Positions 13,737 through 20,599 of a DNA stretch of 20,999 nucleotides are shown one piece after another (the first letter of the stretch is position 1; every line of letters begins with the position of its first letter). The stretch is taken from contig CAYULU010000029.1 in the NCBI GenBank assembly GCA_964445745.1, positions 1 to 20,999 of the forward strand, in the 5' to 3' direction. Made by a program: the position numbers and the translations under genes. Source of the stretch: UBA1443 sp964445745 (GTDB lineage: Bacteria; Omnitrophota; Omnitrophia; Omnitrophales; Aquincolibacteriaceae). The notes under the pieces were generated by a model, which had not been told where the DNA came from, did no database searches, and saw only the letters and a list, made by a program, of their open reading frames with translations.

Positions 13737-14596
13737 AAGTGGAAGCAAAAAGACTCGAAGGGAAAACGATTGCCGTCGACATTCAAACTAAAATTGAAGA
13801 GAAGGTTCGGGGAATTCTTGCCCGGGGTGATTCCCGGCCAGGACTGGTCTCCATTCAAACCAGTGAGGATCCCTCGGCCGCCTGGTATGTTGGTCAGCAA
13901 GAAAAACTTGCGGCGAAACTTGGTATCGATTTCCAAAGGATTTCCTCACAAGACGTTTCAACTGAGAAGGCTCTAATCGAAAAGGTTCAAAATCTTAGCG
14001 CTGACCCAAAAGTTCACGGTCTTTTTATTTCCATGCCTTTGCCGAAAGAATTTGACGCGGACAGGGTGCTTCTCGCGATGGATTCGCGTAAGGATGTTGA
14101 GGGTATCCATCCTGCGAGCCTGGGACTGATCATGCTCCGAAAAGGCAAGCTGATTCCCCCGACGGCCTACGCGGCATTCAGTCTTATTAAATCAACCGAA
14201 ATTATGTTGCACGGGAAAAAAGCGGTGATTATAGGACAGAGTGCGATTGTGGGGAGACCCCTCCAGCTTTTGCTGGGGGAATCGCGAGTGACAACACTTG
14301 TTTGCAACACCGGGACGTCCGGGGAAGACATCAAGAAGCTGGTCGGTATGGCGGATATTGTGATCGGGTGCGCAGGAAAACCCGGGATGATCAAAGGGGA
14401 GTGGATCAAAAAGGGTGCGGTTGTGATTGATGTCGGAACCACGGAGGTGGAGGGGAGGCTGGTGGGAGACATTGAATTTGAGGCCGCCTCCCGGAAAGCA
14501 GCTTTTATCACACCGGTTCCCGGAGGCGTCGGCCCTCTGACGGTAACGATGCTTATGGAAAATTTGATAACAGCGTATGAATGGCAAGGTAAATGA
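13733..14596 (+). CDS. folD: FolD-like methylene-THF dehydrogenase, cyclohydrolase residues lost
   Basis: 287 residues. The C-terminal Rossmann part is fully typical: G-Q-S-A-I-V-G-R-P (168-176), I-G-C-A-G-K-P-G-M-I, A-V-V-I-D-V-G and P-V-P-G-G-V-G-P-L-T-V (261-271). The catalytic N-terminal domain is not: the Y-V-x-x-K motif reads Y-V-G-Q-Q (52-56), so the essential Lys is Gln; the Gln of V-Q-L-P-L-P is Ser100; the Asp of K-D-V-D-G is Glu123; and C-T-P-x-G has become P-T-A-Y-A. These residues are known to be needed for cyclohydrolase activity in bifunctional FolD. It probably oxidises 5,10-methylene-THF to methenyl-THF (or the reverse) only, with FchA supplying the cyclohydrolase step. Start is a TTG that overlaps the fchA stop (TTGA), with AAGGAA upstream. 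panB, a methylene-THF user, follows 80 bases on. Confidence 0.85.
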   Translation: MKVEAKRLEGKTIAVDIQTKIEEKVRGILARGDSRPGLVSIQTSEDPSAAWYVGQQEKLAAKLGIDFQRISSQDVSTEKALIEKVQNLSADPKVHGLFISMPLPKEFDADRVLLAMDSRKDVEGIHPASLGLIMLRKGKLIPPTAYAAFSLIKSTEIMLHGKKAVIIGQSAIVGRPLQLLLGESRVTTLVCNTGTSGEDIKKLVGMADIVIGCAGKPGMIKGEWIKKGAVVIDVGTTEVEGRLVGDIEFEAASRKAAFITPVPGGVGPLTVTMLMENLITAYEWQGK

Positions 14597-14676
14597 TGCG
14601 TGACACAAAGCCGCAAGGACATAAAACATGGTTCAGATTTTTTGTGTGGCCTGTGGCTTGGGACATGTGACGTGAT

Positions 14677-15465
14677 ATGAAACTTACACCGAATGATATT
14701 TGTTCAAAGAAAGCACGAGGCGAGAAAATCACAGCGTTGACCGCGTACGATTTTCCAACAGCACGCATCCTTGATGAAGCCGGTGTGGATGTTTTGGTGA
14801 TCGGGGATTCACTCGGGATGGTTCTTCGCGGGGATGAAACGACGCATCAGGTGACGGTTTCAGATGTCGCTTATCATGCCAAAGCTGTTGCCAAAGCCGC
14901 CCAACGTGCTCTCGTTGTTGCTGATATGCCTTATCGGTCGTACTTAACCCCCGAAGAGGCTCTTTCAAACGCGCGGATCCTTGTCAGGGATTCCGGCGCT
15001 GATGCGGTCAAAATCGAGGGAGGGGTTGCCATTGAAGAGCAGGTCCGTCATCTGGTCGGGAACGGGATCCCTGTTGTGGGGCACATCGGCATGCTCCCTC
15101 AAAGCGTTGAGGGCGGAAAATACAGGGTTTTCGGGAAAAGTGAACCGGAAGCCGAATCTATCATGAAAGATGCCAGGCTTCTGGAGAGTTTGGGAGTTTT
15201 TGCGATGGTCCTGGAGTGTGTTCCCGGAACGCTTGCCGCGCGAGTGACGGCCGAGGTGAAATGCCCGACGATCGGGATCGGGGCGGGAGCTTCCACAGAC
15301 GGTCAGATTCTTGTGGTGCATGATATCCTCGGAATCCGGAGTTCCGTGAGTCCGAGATTTGTGCGCCGGTATGCCGATTTGGAAAATGTGGTGAAACAAG
15401 CGGCTGAAAGGTACTGCCGCGATGTGGCGGCGGGAACATTTCCTTCTCAAAAAGAAAGCTTCTGA
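14677..15465 (+). CDS. panB: 3-methyl-2-oxobutanoate hydroxymethyltransferase
   Basis: 262 residues, typical. PanB transfers a hydroxymethyl group from 5,10-methylene-THF to 2-oxoisovalerate, forming ketopantoate, the first step to pantothenate and CoA, in the cytosol. Seen: T-A-Y-D-F-P-T-A, V-I-G-D-S-L-G-M-V (metal-binding Asp), D-M-P-Y-R-S-Y, A-V-K-I-E-G-G, V-V-G-H-I-G-M-L-P-Q-S, L-E-C-V-P-G (with the conserved Glu) and T-I-G-I-G-A-G. Together these cover the whole TIM barrel. There is no good Shine-Dalgarno before the ATG at 14677. Two bases after its stop the regulator gene begins. The neighbour folD makes its one-carbon donor, so the grouping is metabolically sensible. Confidence 0.95.
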   Translation: MKLTPNDICSKKARGEKITALTAYDFPTARILDEAGVDVLVIGDSLGMVLRGDETTHQVTVSDVAYHAKAVAKAAQRALVVADMPYRSYLTPEEALSNARILVRDSGADAVKIEGGVAIEEQVRHLVGNGIPVVGHIGMLPQSVEGGKYRVFGKSEPEAESIMKDARLLESLGVFAMVLECVPGTLAARVTAEVKCPTIGIGAGASTDGQILVVHDILGIRSSVSPRFVRRYADLENVVKQAAERYCRDVAAGTFPSQKESF

Positions 15466-15467
15466 TC

Positions 15468-16925
15468 ATGAACAAGGGAAAGAAAATTCTTGTCATTGAA
15501 AAGGAGGAAGAGGCGCGCGAGTTGATGGTCATGCGCCTGGAATCCCGTCATCATAAGGTGATCCAAGCTTCTTCCACTCCGCTGGCGATGCGCGCCCTTG
15601 AGCGCGAAGTGCTGGATCTGATTTTGCTTTCGACGGATATGGAACCGGTGGACGGGAAACCTCTGCTTCAACTGATCCGTTCCAGGTCCCATTTAATGGC
15701 TGTTCCGATCATCCTGCTGACGACGGAGAGCGACTTGACGGAGCTTATGCTCGGTCACGAAAAAGGATTTGATGATTTTATCATCAAACCCGTCAACCCC
15801 CTTGTTCTGCAAATTCGGGTCAATCTTAATATTGCAAAAACCCAGGAGCGCGTCGAAGCGAATGCCCTGACACACCTTCCCGGAAATCATGCGATCGAAA
15901 AAATTATCTCCAAAAAAATTAAGGCGGGAGAAAAATTTTCGGTTCTTTATATCGATGTCAATCACTTCAAATCCTTTAATGATCGTTATGGATTTCAGAA
16001 AGGCGACGATGTTATTCTTCAAACAGCGCGACTCCTGGTAGCGACCAGTTCCGCGGTATCTTCCGGGGGGGAATGTTTTGTCGGTCACCTCGGAGGGGAT
16101 GATTTTATCGTGGTGACTCCTCCGGAACTCGAGGATGTTTTTGCCAGGCAGTTTCTGGATGATTTTGATAGTGTGATGCCGACTTATTACAGTAAAGAAG
16201 ATCGGGAGGCCGGTTGTATTCGCGTTGAGAACCGTCGCGGTAAAATGGAGAATTTTCCGCTTATGTCCTGCTCGGTTGCGGCTTGTACCAATCTCTACAA
16301 AAATTACACCTCGCTCCGGGAGATTGCCCAGGACGCCGTGGAGGTGAAATCCTTTTTGAAGACGCAACCCGGGAGTCATTACCTCCAAGACCGCCGCTCC
16401 ATGCCCATTCAAAAAATTGATGAAGCGGTTCATATCCTTGCGCCTGAAATCAAGGCCTCGTCCAGACACCACAAAAAACCCAGGGTGGATCCGTTGGGCC
16501 AGGTACTCCTTGGCGCCGGTCTGATTAATGAAAGCCAGCTTTCAGAGGCGCTTAAAAAACATTTTGAAACCGGACAGCGGCTGGGACAGACGATGATCGG
16601 CATGAACCTTGTTTCAAGCCATGAAGTCGGCAAGATGCTGGAACGGAAACTTAAACTGCCTTATTTTAAACTGAAGGACTGGTCTCCCTCGCCGGAACTT
16701 CGGGAGCTTTTTACCGGAGATCTCATTGCCCGCCACCGGGTGATGCCTGTTGAAGTGACGGAAGGTGCCGTTAAGCTTGCGATGTGCGACCCTTTTGATA
16801 TCCGGACTCTCGATATGATCGAGCGTATTACCGGCCTGAAGCCGATCCCCTGCCTTGCGCTTGAAGACGAGTTTGAAGCCTTTCTTGAAAAAAATTTTCC
16901 CTCCCAGCCGGTTGACATTAACTAA
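15468..16925 (+). CDS. Degenerate receiver - GGDDF - MshEN-like regulator
   Basis: 485 residues, cytosolic. Domain 1 (about 5-125) is a response-regulator receiver fold: the expected phosphoacceptor Asp is Ser55 (L-I-L-L-S-T-D-M) and the acidic pair is Glu-Lys (V-I-E-K-E), while Thr85/86 and the Lys of I-I-K-P (107) remain, so it is a pseudo-receiver. Domain 2 (about 130-310) begins L-T-H-L-P-G-N and has Y-I-D-V-N-H-F-K-S-F-N-D and G-H-L-G-G-D-D-F (207-213), a GGDEF relative with GGDDF. Domain 3 (about 340-480) resembles the MshEN / T2SS-E N-terminal domain that binds c-di-GMP in MshE-like ATPases; it has two L-G-x-x-L/I-type blocks near 343 and 372, but the first lacks the Arg and the second lacks the Gly. 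No ATPase domain follows. It lies 2 bases after panB. It may sense rather than make c-di-GMP. Confidence 0.8.
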   Translation: MNKGKKILVIEKEEEARELMVMRLESRHHKVIQASSTPLAMRALEREVLDLILLSTDMEPVDGKPLLQLIRSRSHLMAVPIILLTTESDLTELMLGHEKGFDDFIIKPVNPLVLQIRVNLNIAKTQERVEANALTHLPGNHAIEKIISKKIKAGEKFSVLYIDVNHFKSFNDRYGFQKGDDVILQTARLLVATSSAVSSGGECFVGHLGGDDFIVVTPPELEDVFARQFLDDFDSVMPTYYSKEDREAGCIRVENRRGKMENFPLMSCSVAACTNLYKNYTSLREIAQDAVEVKSFLKTQPGSHYLQDRRSMPIQKIDEAVHILAPEIKASSRHHKKPRVDPLGQVLLGAGLINESQLSEALKKHFETGQRLGQTMIGMNLVSSHEVGKMLERKLKLPYFKLKDWSPSPELRELFTGDLIARHRVMPVEVTEGAVKLAMCDPFDIRTLDMIERITGLKPIPCLALEDEFEAFLEKNFPSQPVDIN

Positions 16926-16952
16926 TCTGCCGGATAAAAAATCAAGCCACAT

Positions 16953-17030
16953 TACAACGATGACCGGGTGGGGGTGAGTGTACCCGCCAACACCGGTTTT
17001 CTGAAGGGGCGGTCATCATAAAAAGTTGTA
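16953..17030. repeat. Long interrupted inverted repeat downstream of the regulator gene
   Basis: TACAACGATGACCG (16953-16966) pairs with CGGTCATC (17010-17017) and, after a 7-base bulge, with GTTGTA (17025-17030): 14 complementary bases in two blocks around a 43-base internal segment. Inside, GGGT near 16966 can pair with ACCC near 16982. It falls in the 270-base gap between the regulator gene and the FxLYD-like gene, where I find no gene. It is not a canonical terminator; it could be a structured RNA or a decayed mobile repeat. Confidence 0.45.
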
Positions 17031-17195
17031 TTTTCAAGGGTGATGGCCGGCTTCGAACCAGAATCTTCGGTCTGAAAAACGCGTCGGGTGAGAGAAGATT
17101 AAAATCCCGAAAGCGCTTGACGAATGTTTGTTCCAAAAACAAAGTGAAGATTCTTCCCATTATGGTCGTTTCTTTGTACAGAAACCGGATGGAAG

Positions 17196-17555
17196 TTGAC
17201 CCCCTGGTTTCAGAAAGCTATGGGAATAGAATCCTTTCCGGAAATAGAAAATTTTCAAAAGTTGCCCCGTGAGGTGATCATCAAGGGAGCGAGCACCGAG
17301 TTCAAGCGAGAACATGGCGCTGAGCTACGAGGGATTGTCATCAACAACATCGGCCAGCCCATCAGAAACATTCGCGCACAGCTTGTGGTGTTTGGCAAAA
17401 ACAAAGTGCCGGTTCTCGGAACCAGTTCGGCCACGGACCCTGACAGATTGCCGCAAGGGGGGATTGCGAAATTTCATTTTTTCCTCAAGGGATTTAAACA
17501 GGAGCTCAAGAACTATCATCTTCGGGTCGCTTGGGGCTTTGATGAATCGTCATGA
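17196..17555 (+). CDS. Small FxLYD-like beta-sandwich protein
   Basis: 119 residues, or 111 if the ATG at 17220 is used; the TTG at 17196 has GGATGGAAG just upstream and I prefer it weakly. No signal peptide or membrane segment. Residues 43-113 show an alternating beta pattern: L-R-G-I-V-I-N-N-I-G-Q-P-I-R-N-I-R-A-Q-L-V-V-F, then a polar loop, L-P-Q-G-G-I-A-K-F-H-F-F and Y-H-L-R-V-A-W. This G-x-V-x-N-x-G-x-x-x-x-x-V layout is that of FxLYD and related transthyretin-like domains that usually sit in exported or sigma-factor-associated proteins. Function unknown. A TTGACG near 17116 might belong to its promoter but lacks a clear -10 box. Confidence 0.6.
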   Translation: MTPWFQKAMGIESFPEIENFQKLPREVIIKGASTEFKREHGAELRGIVINNIGQPIRNIRAQLVVFGKNKVPVLGTSSATDPDRLPQGGIAKFHFFLKGFKQELKNYHLRVAWGFDESS

Positions 17556-17726
17556 AGGAGCTTGAGGTGCCTTCTCTGGAATATCAGGAATATTAAAAAA
17601 GAAGTCATTTTTTTTGATACTAAGTGGCCGGGCGGAAGTATAAAAAGTTTTGCCGCTTCGATTTTGGGGATGGGGCGGTGAAATCAACACAGACTTTTAC
17701 GATTGCTTGGGAAAGAGAGGAGAAAA

Positions 17727-17957
17727 ATGAAAACAACTGCAGAAATAGAAATGAAGGCAATCAAATCTCGTGATATCGCGCTCGTTGGTTACGATACAGG
17801 GACCGAGGTTCTCGAAGTGGTTTTTCGCGCGGGGGGAGTCTACCGGTATCAGAATGTCCCCGAATACGTTTATCAGGAGCTGATGTCGGCTTCATCGCAT
17901 GGGACGTATTTTCAGCACTATGTGAAAAACACCTTTTCCTATGTGAAAGTGCGGTAA
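17727..17957 (+). CDS. KTSC domain protein
   Basis: 76 residues from the ATG at 17727, chosen for AGAGGAG 5 bases upstream. The pattern I-K-S-R-D-I-A-L-V-G-Y-D-T-G-T-E-V-L-E-V-V-F, G-G-V-Y-R-Y-x-N-V-P-E-Y-V-Y-Q-E-L, A-S-S-H-G-T-Y-F and a C-terminal Y-V-K-V matches the KTSC domain, named from a K-T-S-C C-terminus in one protein. It is found alone or fused to lysyl-tRNA synthetase and other enzymes; some members are thought to bind RNA, but no role is settled. The 171-base gap before it has an A/T-rich stretch with AATAT/ATATT but no firm promoter. An exported protein gene follows 15 bases later. Confidence 0.85.
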   Translation: MKTTAEIEMKAIKSRDIALVGYDTGTEVLEVVFRAGGVYRYQNVPEYVYQELMSASSHGTYFQHYVKNTFSYVKVR

Positions 17958-17972
17958 TTGTCACCGAAACTT

Positions 17973-18401
17973 ATGACCCTGCGTATCAAAATTTTACTGA
18001 TGGTGTTTTGCCTCCTGTTCTCGGCAGGCGGTTGGGTTCATGCCCGCTTGCCGATCCGGGAGAGTGAGGCTTTTCAGCAATATCTCAAGAAACCCCGCGG
18101 GGAATTTGCCAAACTTGTTTGTCTCCTGAATTATTATCGAAACGGCGATTTTGTCATTCGTTTTGACGGTTTTGATTACGTGCCCTCCTTTGTTTTTCCT
18201 CACGCGAAAGCGTGGCTTTTCACTCACTACAACAAGGACACAGCTTCGCAGTGGGTCCGGAAAAACTGCTATGTTTCTCCTTTCGAGAGGAATATTATTT
18301 ACGTTAAATCTCCGGATGGGGAGTTTGAACCGGCGCGAGATATGATTCTCCGCGATCTGGCCGAACTGGAGCAGGCGATCGTGGAAATTCATACGGTCTG
18401 A
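17973..18401 (+). CDS. Exported protein of unknown function (faint DUF5329 resemblance)
   Basis: 142 residues from the ATG at 17973; a TTG at 17958 directly after the preceding stop would add 5 residues but neither has a ribosome-binding site, so coupling to the KTSC gene is likely. A signal peptide covers about residues 1-25 (hydrophobic I-L-L-M-V-F-C-L-L-F-S-A-G-G, cut after V-H-A). The mature part reads E-F-A-K-L-V-C-L-L-N, F-V-I-R-F-D-G, Y-x-x-S-F-V-F-P-H-A-K-A-W-L, N-K-D-T-A-S-Q-W-V-R-K, Y-V-K-S-P-D-G-E-F and a final amphipathic helix. The order of a paired helix, an F-x-R-x-G segment, an A-x-x-H/W-L helix and an x-Y-x-V-x-x-x-D-G strand recalls the periplasmic DUF5329 family, but identity is too low for certainty. 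Two Cys are present in the mature chain. Confidence 0.65.
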   Translation: MTLRIKILLMVFCLLFSAGGWVHARLPIRESEAFQQYLKKPRGEFAKLVCLLNYYRNGDFVIRFDGFDYVPSFVFPHAKAWLFTHYNKDTASQWVRKNCYVSPFERNIIYVKSPDGEFEPARDMILRDLAELEQAIVEIHTV

Positions 18402-18432
18402 AACCACACACCCTGAAAAGAGGATTTCTGAA

Positions 18433-19089
18433 ATGCGTGACGTAGCTAAAATTTTTCTTCTGATGATTTTCGCAAGCTTCTTTTTTCTGGCGGAGGTACA
18501 GGCAGAAACTCCTTTCAAGGTGACGGTGAATCCCGACCAGAATTCTGTCAGGCCGGGAATGATGTTTCTTGTCAGTGCGGGCGTGACCAACCGGACCGAA
18601 AATACCGTAGCTCTCCAGGCGCCTTCCTGCGCGTTTGACCAGCTTTGGGAAGTGGACGACGAAAATGTCCGGATTCAACCCTGGACCTGTCACCAGAATA
18701 CGACCGAAAGACTGGAAATTCTTTCCGGGGAAAGTTATGAGAAAAATATTATTCTGTACGTTTCGGGCGTGAATCAGCCGGGTCCGGTGACGTTCCGGAT
18801 GGGTTTTAAACATGTGCTGGAAAACGGGGATGAAATGGAACCGGTTTGGAGTGATCCCGTCACAATCCAGGTTTTGATTCCGGAGGAGCTGTTGAAAGAA
18901 TCGGCCCCATCAGGTGAACAGACAGGGTCGACCCCCCAAAGTCCGGCAGGCGTTGAAGTATCCGAGGTGATGCCCGATGAAATTTCGGGAGATGAGGTTT
19001 TCGATATTGGGAAACAATCCCCGGTGGCCCACCAGCGCGACGAGTCTTCTGAGGTCCCGAACATGGACCCCGCGCAAAACGGCGTATAA
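18433..19089 (+). CDS. Exported Ig-like protein with a disordered acidic tail
   Basis: 218 residues. The ATG at 18433 has AGAGG about 9 bases upstream. Signal peptide about 1-24 (I-F-L-L-M-I-F-A-S-F-F-F-L-A-E-V-Q-A). Residues 25-150 have the alternating pattern of an Ig-like beta sandwich: F-K-V-T-V-N-P, V-R-P-G-M-M-F-L-V-S-A-G-V-T-N, C-A-F-D-Q-L-W-E-V, a long loop, Y-E-K-N-I-I-L-Y-V-S and S-D-P-V-T-I-Q-V. This recalls BsuPI-like intracellular proteinase inhibitor folds and cohesin-type accessory domains. Residues 150-218 are Pro/Ser/Glu-rich and likely unfolded. It is 31 bases after the previous exported protein and 17 before the porphyrinogen oxidase gene, so all are probably one operon. 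Function unknown. Confidence 0.7.
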   Translation: MRDVAKIFLLMIFASFFFLAEVQAETPFKVTVNPDQNSVRPGMMFLVSAGVTNRTENTVALQAPSCAFDQLWEVDDENVRIQPWTCHQNTTERLEILSGESYEKNIILYVSGVNQPGPVTFRMGFKHVLENGDEMEPVWSDPVTIQVLIPEELLKESAPSGEQTGSTPQSPAGVEVSEVMPDEISGDEVFDIGKQSPVAHQRDESSEVPNMDPAQNGV

Positions 19090-19106
19090 AAACCCGGCCT
19101 TCTGAA

Positions 19107-20444
19107 ATGATCCCGAAGGTTGTGATCCTTGGAGGCGGCATTTCCGGTCTTGCAACTGCACATGAGCTTGCCCGTTGTTCCTCGGCCCAAATCACCCTTG
19201 TTGAATCCTCGGCGCGTCTGGGCGGAGTGATTCGAACCTTGAGGCCGGAGTTTTTTGAGGTGGAAGCCGCTGTCGATACGCTTGACGGAAAAAACGGGAG
19301 CGTTCTTGAACTTTGTAAAGATCTGGAGCTCGACAGCGATCTCGTCCCCTGCGAATCATCTCTCTCGAATTTTTTTCTTAAGAGAAACGGGGAAATTTTA
19401 CCCGTCAGTTTTTCCCCCGAAATTTTTAAGAATGGAGCTTTAACTCTGGCCGCCAAGATGCGGATGCTGGGGGAGGTGATGATCCCACGACGAAGGGATG
19501 TGATGGACGAAAGTGCGGGAAGTTTTATTCGTCGTCGATTTGGGAAGTATTTTTTTTCGCAGGTCGCCCAACCTGTGCTACGGGGGGTCATGATGGCCAA
19601 TCCGGACGATCTGAGTGTCGGGGAGTATTTTAAATGGTGGGTTGAGGCAGAATCCCGTTTCGGAAGTTTGATCCGTGCCGTTTTATCCAGAAAATTTCCC
19701 GGAACGGCCAAGGTGCCGGCTTTTTCGATCCGGGGTGGCATGGATCGGCTGGTAACGGGTTTTTTAAAACGGCTCCCGGGGATCCATGTTCTTTTGAATT
19801 CAAGGGCGGTCACTGTTCGAAAGGATCAGTCATGGATAGTCGCGTTGGAGGATGGAGCTCGACTCAATGCGGATGCTGTTTGTCTTGCCTTGCCGGCCCA
19901 CGAATCATCGCGGGTACTTGATGAGAATTTCTCAGGCCTTTCCCGCGATCTTGGAAAAATCAATTATGAAACAGCCGCGGTTGTGAATCTGGTATTTCCT
20001 GCCAGAGGTTTCCCGTGTGAATTTTCAAAGACTGGATTTTTTATTCCTGAGGACGAGAGGGAAAGTCCTTTTTCTTCCGTCAAGTTCTGTGGTTCTGAAG
20101 AGAGCGGAGCGTGGATCCGGATGAAGGTTTTTATCGCGGAAAAATTCCATCGTGAAGTTTTCTTATTGGAGGACAAGGATCTTTTTAAAAAAGTATCTCG
20201 AAACCTTAAGGAGCAATGGGGGTTTCCGGAGCCTTTTTGGATCCGGGGTGAACGTTATTTGAAGGCGATTGCGCAATACTCTCCTGGGCATCGGAAGCTT
20301 GTTTGCGGAATTGATTCTCACATTCAAAAGTATTCGGGACTTTTTCTTGCCGGTAACGGGTACCGTGGTTTTGGTGTGCCGGATTGTATTGAGCGTGCTC
20401 GGGAGACGGCTCGATGGATCGCGGATTTTTTGAACCGAAAGTGA
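19107..20444 (+). CDS. hemY: Protoporphyrinogen/coproporphyrinogen oxidase (HemY type)
   Basis: 445 residues, normal for the FAD-dependent HemY family. It removes hydrogens from (copro/proto)porphyrinogen IX to give the porphyrin in heme synthesis; membrane-associated and oxygen-dependent in most hosts. Seen: V-V-I-L-G-G-G-I-S-G-L-A-T-A (5-18), the FAD-binding dinucleotide fold; E-S-S-A-R-L-G-G-V-I-R-T; F-S-I-R-G-G-M-D-R-L in the middle; and a C-terminal F-L-A-G-N-G-Y-R-G-F-G-V-P-D-C-I that contacts FAD. Whether the substrate is coproporphyrinogen III or protoporphyrinogen IX cannot be read from these motifs. The ATG at 19107 has only a weak site upstream. No other hem gene is in the window. 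Confidence 0.9.
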   Translation: MIPKVVILGGGISGLATAHELARCSSAQITLVESSARLGGVIRTLRPEFFEVEAAVDTLDGKNGSVLELCKDLELDSDLVPCESSLSNFFLKRNGEILPVSFSPEIFKNGALTLAAKMRMLGEVMIPRRRDVMDESAGSFIRRRFGKYFFSQVAQPVLRGVMMANPDDLSVGEYFKWWVEAESRFGSLIRAVLSRKFPGTAKVPAFSIRGGMDRLVTGFLKRLPGIHVLLNSRAVTVRKDQSWIVALEDGARLNADAVCLALPAHESSRVLDENFSGLSRDLGKINYETAAVVNLVFPARGFPCEFSKTGFFIPEDERESPFSSVKFCGSEESGAWIRMKVFIAEKFHREVFLLEDKDLFKKVSRNLKEQWGFPEPFWIRGERYLKAIAQYSPGHRKLVCGIDSHIQKYSGLFLAGNGYRGFGVPDCIERARETARWIADFLNRK

Positions 20445-20599
20445 TGTCTCCTGAAAGCGGCGGATCCGAAGCGATCTGGGGAAAACGGCTTTAAACATTT
20501 ATGGAGGCGGAAGGATAAATCAGGTAAAATGCCGTTACAAAAAGACGTTTTAAGATCCATCTTTTGAAATTGCAGGGGGCCGCAAGGTAGAGGTCATTT

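Noticed and set aside
16926..16960. Terminator right after the three-domain regulator gene
   Set aside because: There is an A-tract but no GC-rich stem followed by Ts.
16953..17030. Integron attC recombination site
   Set aside because: The arm ends AAC and GTT are suggestive, but the core-site heptamers (RYYYAAC and GTTRRRY) do not match, and there is no integrase or cassette array.
18860..19813. Minus-strand open frame of about 317 codons across the Ig-like and hemY genes
   Set aside because: Ser/Arg/Pro-rich translation typical of a reverse frame; the plus-strand genes have a signal peptide and FAD motifs.
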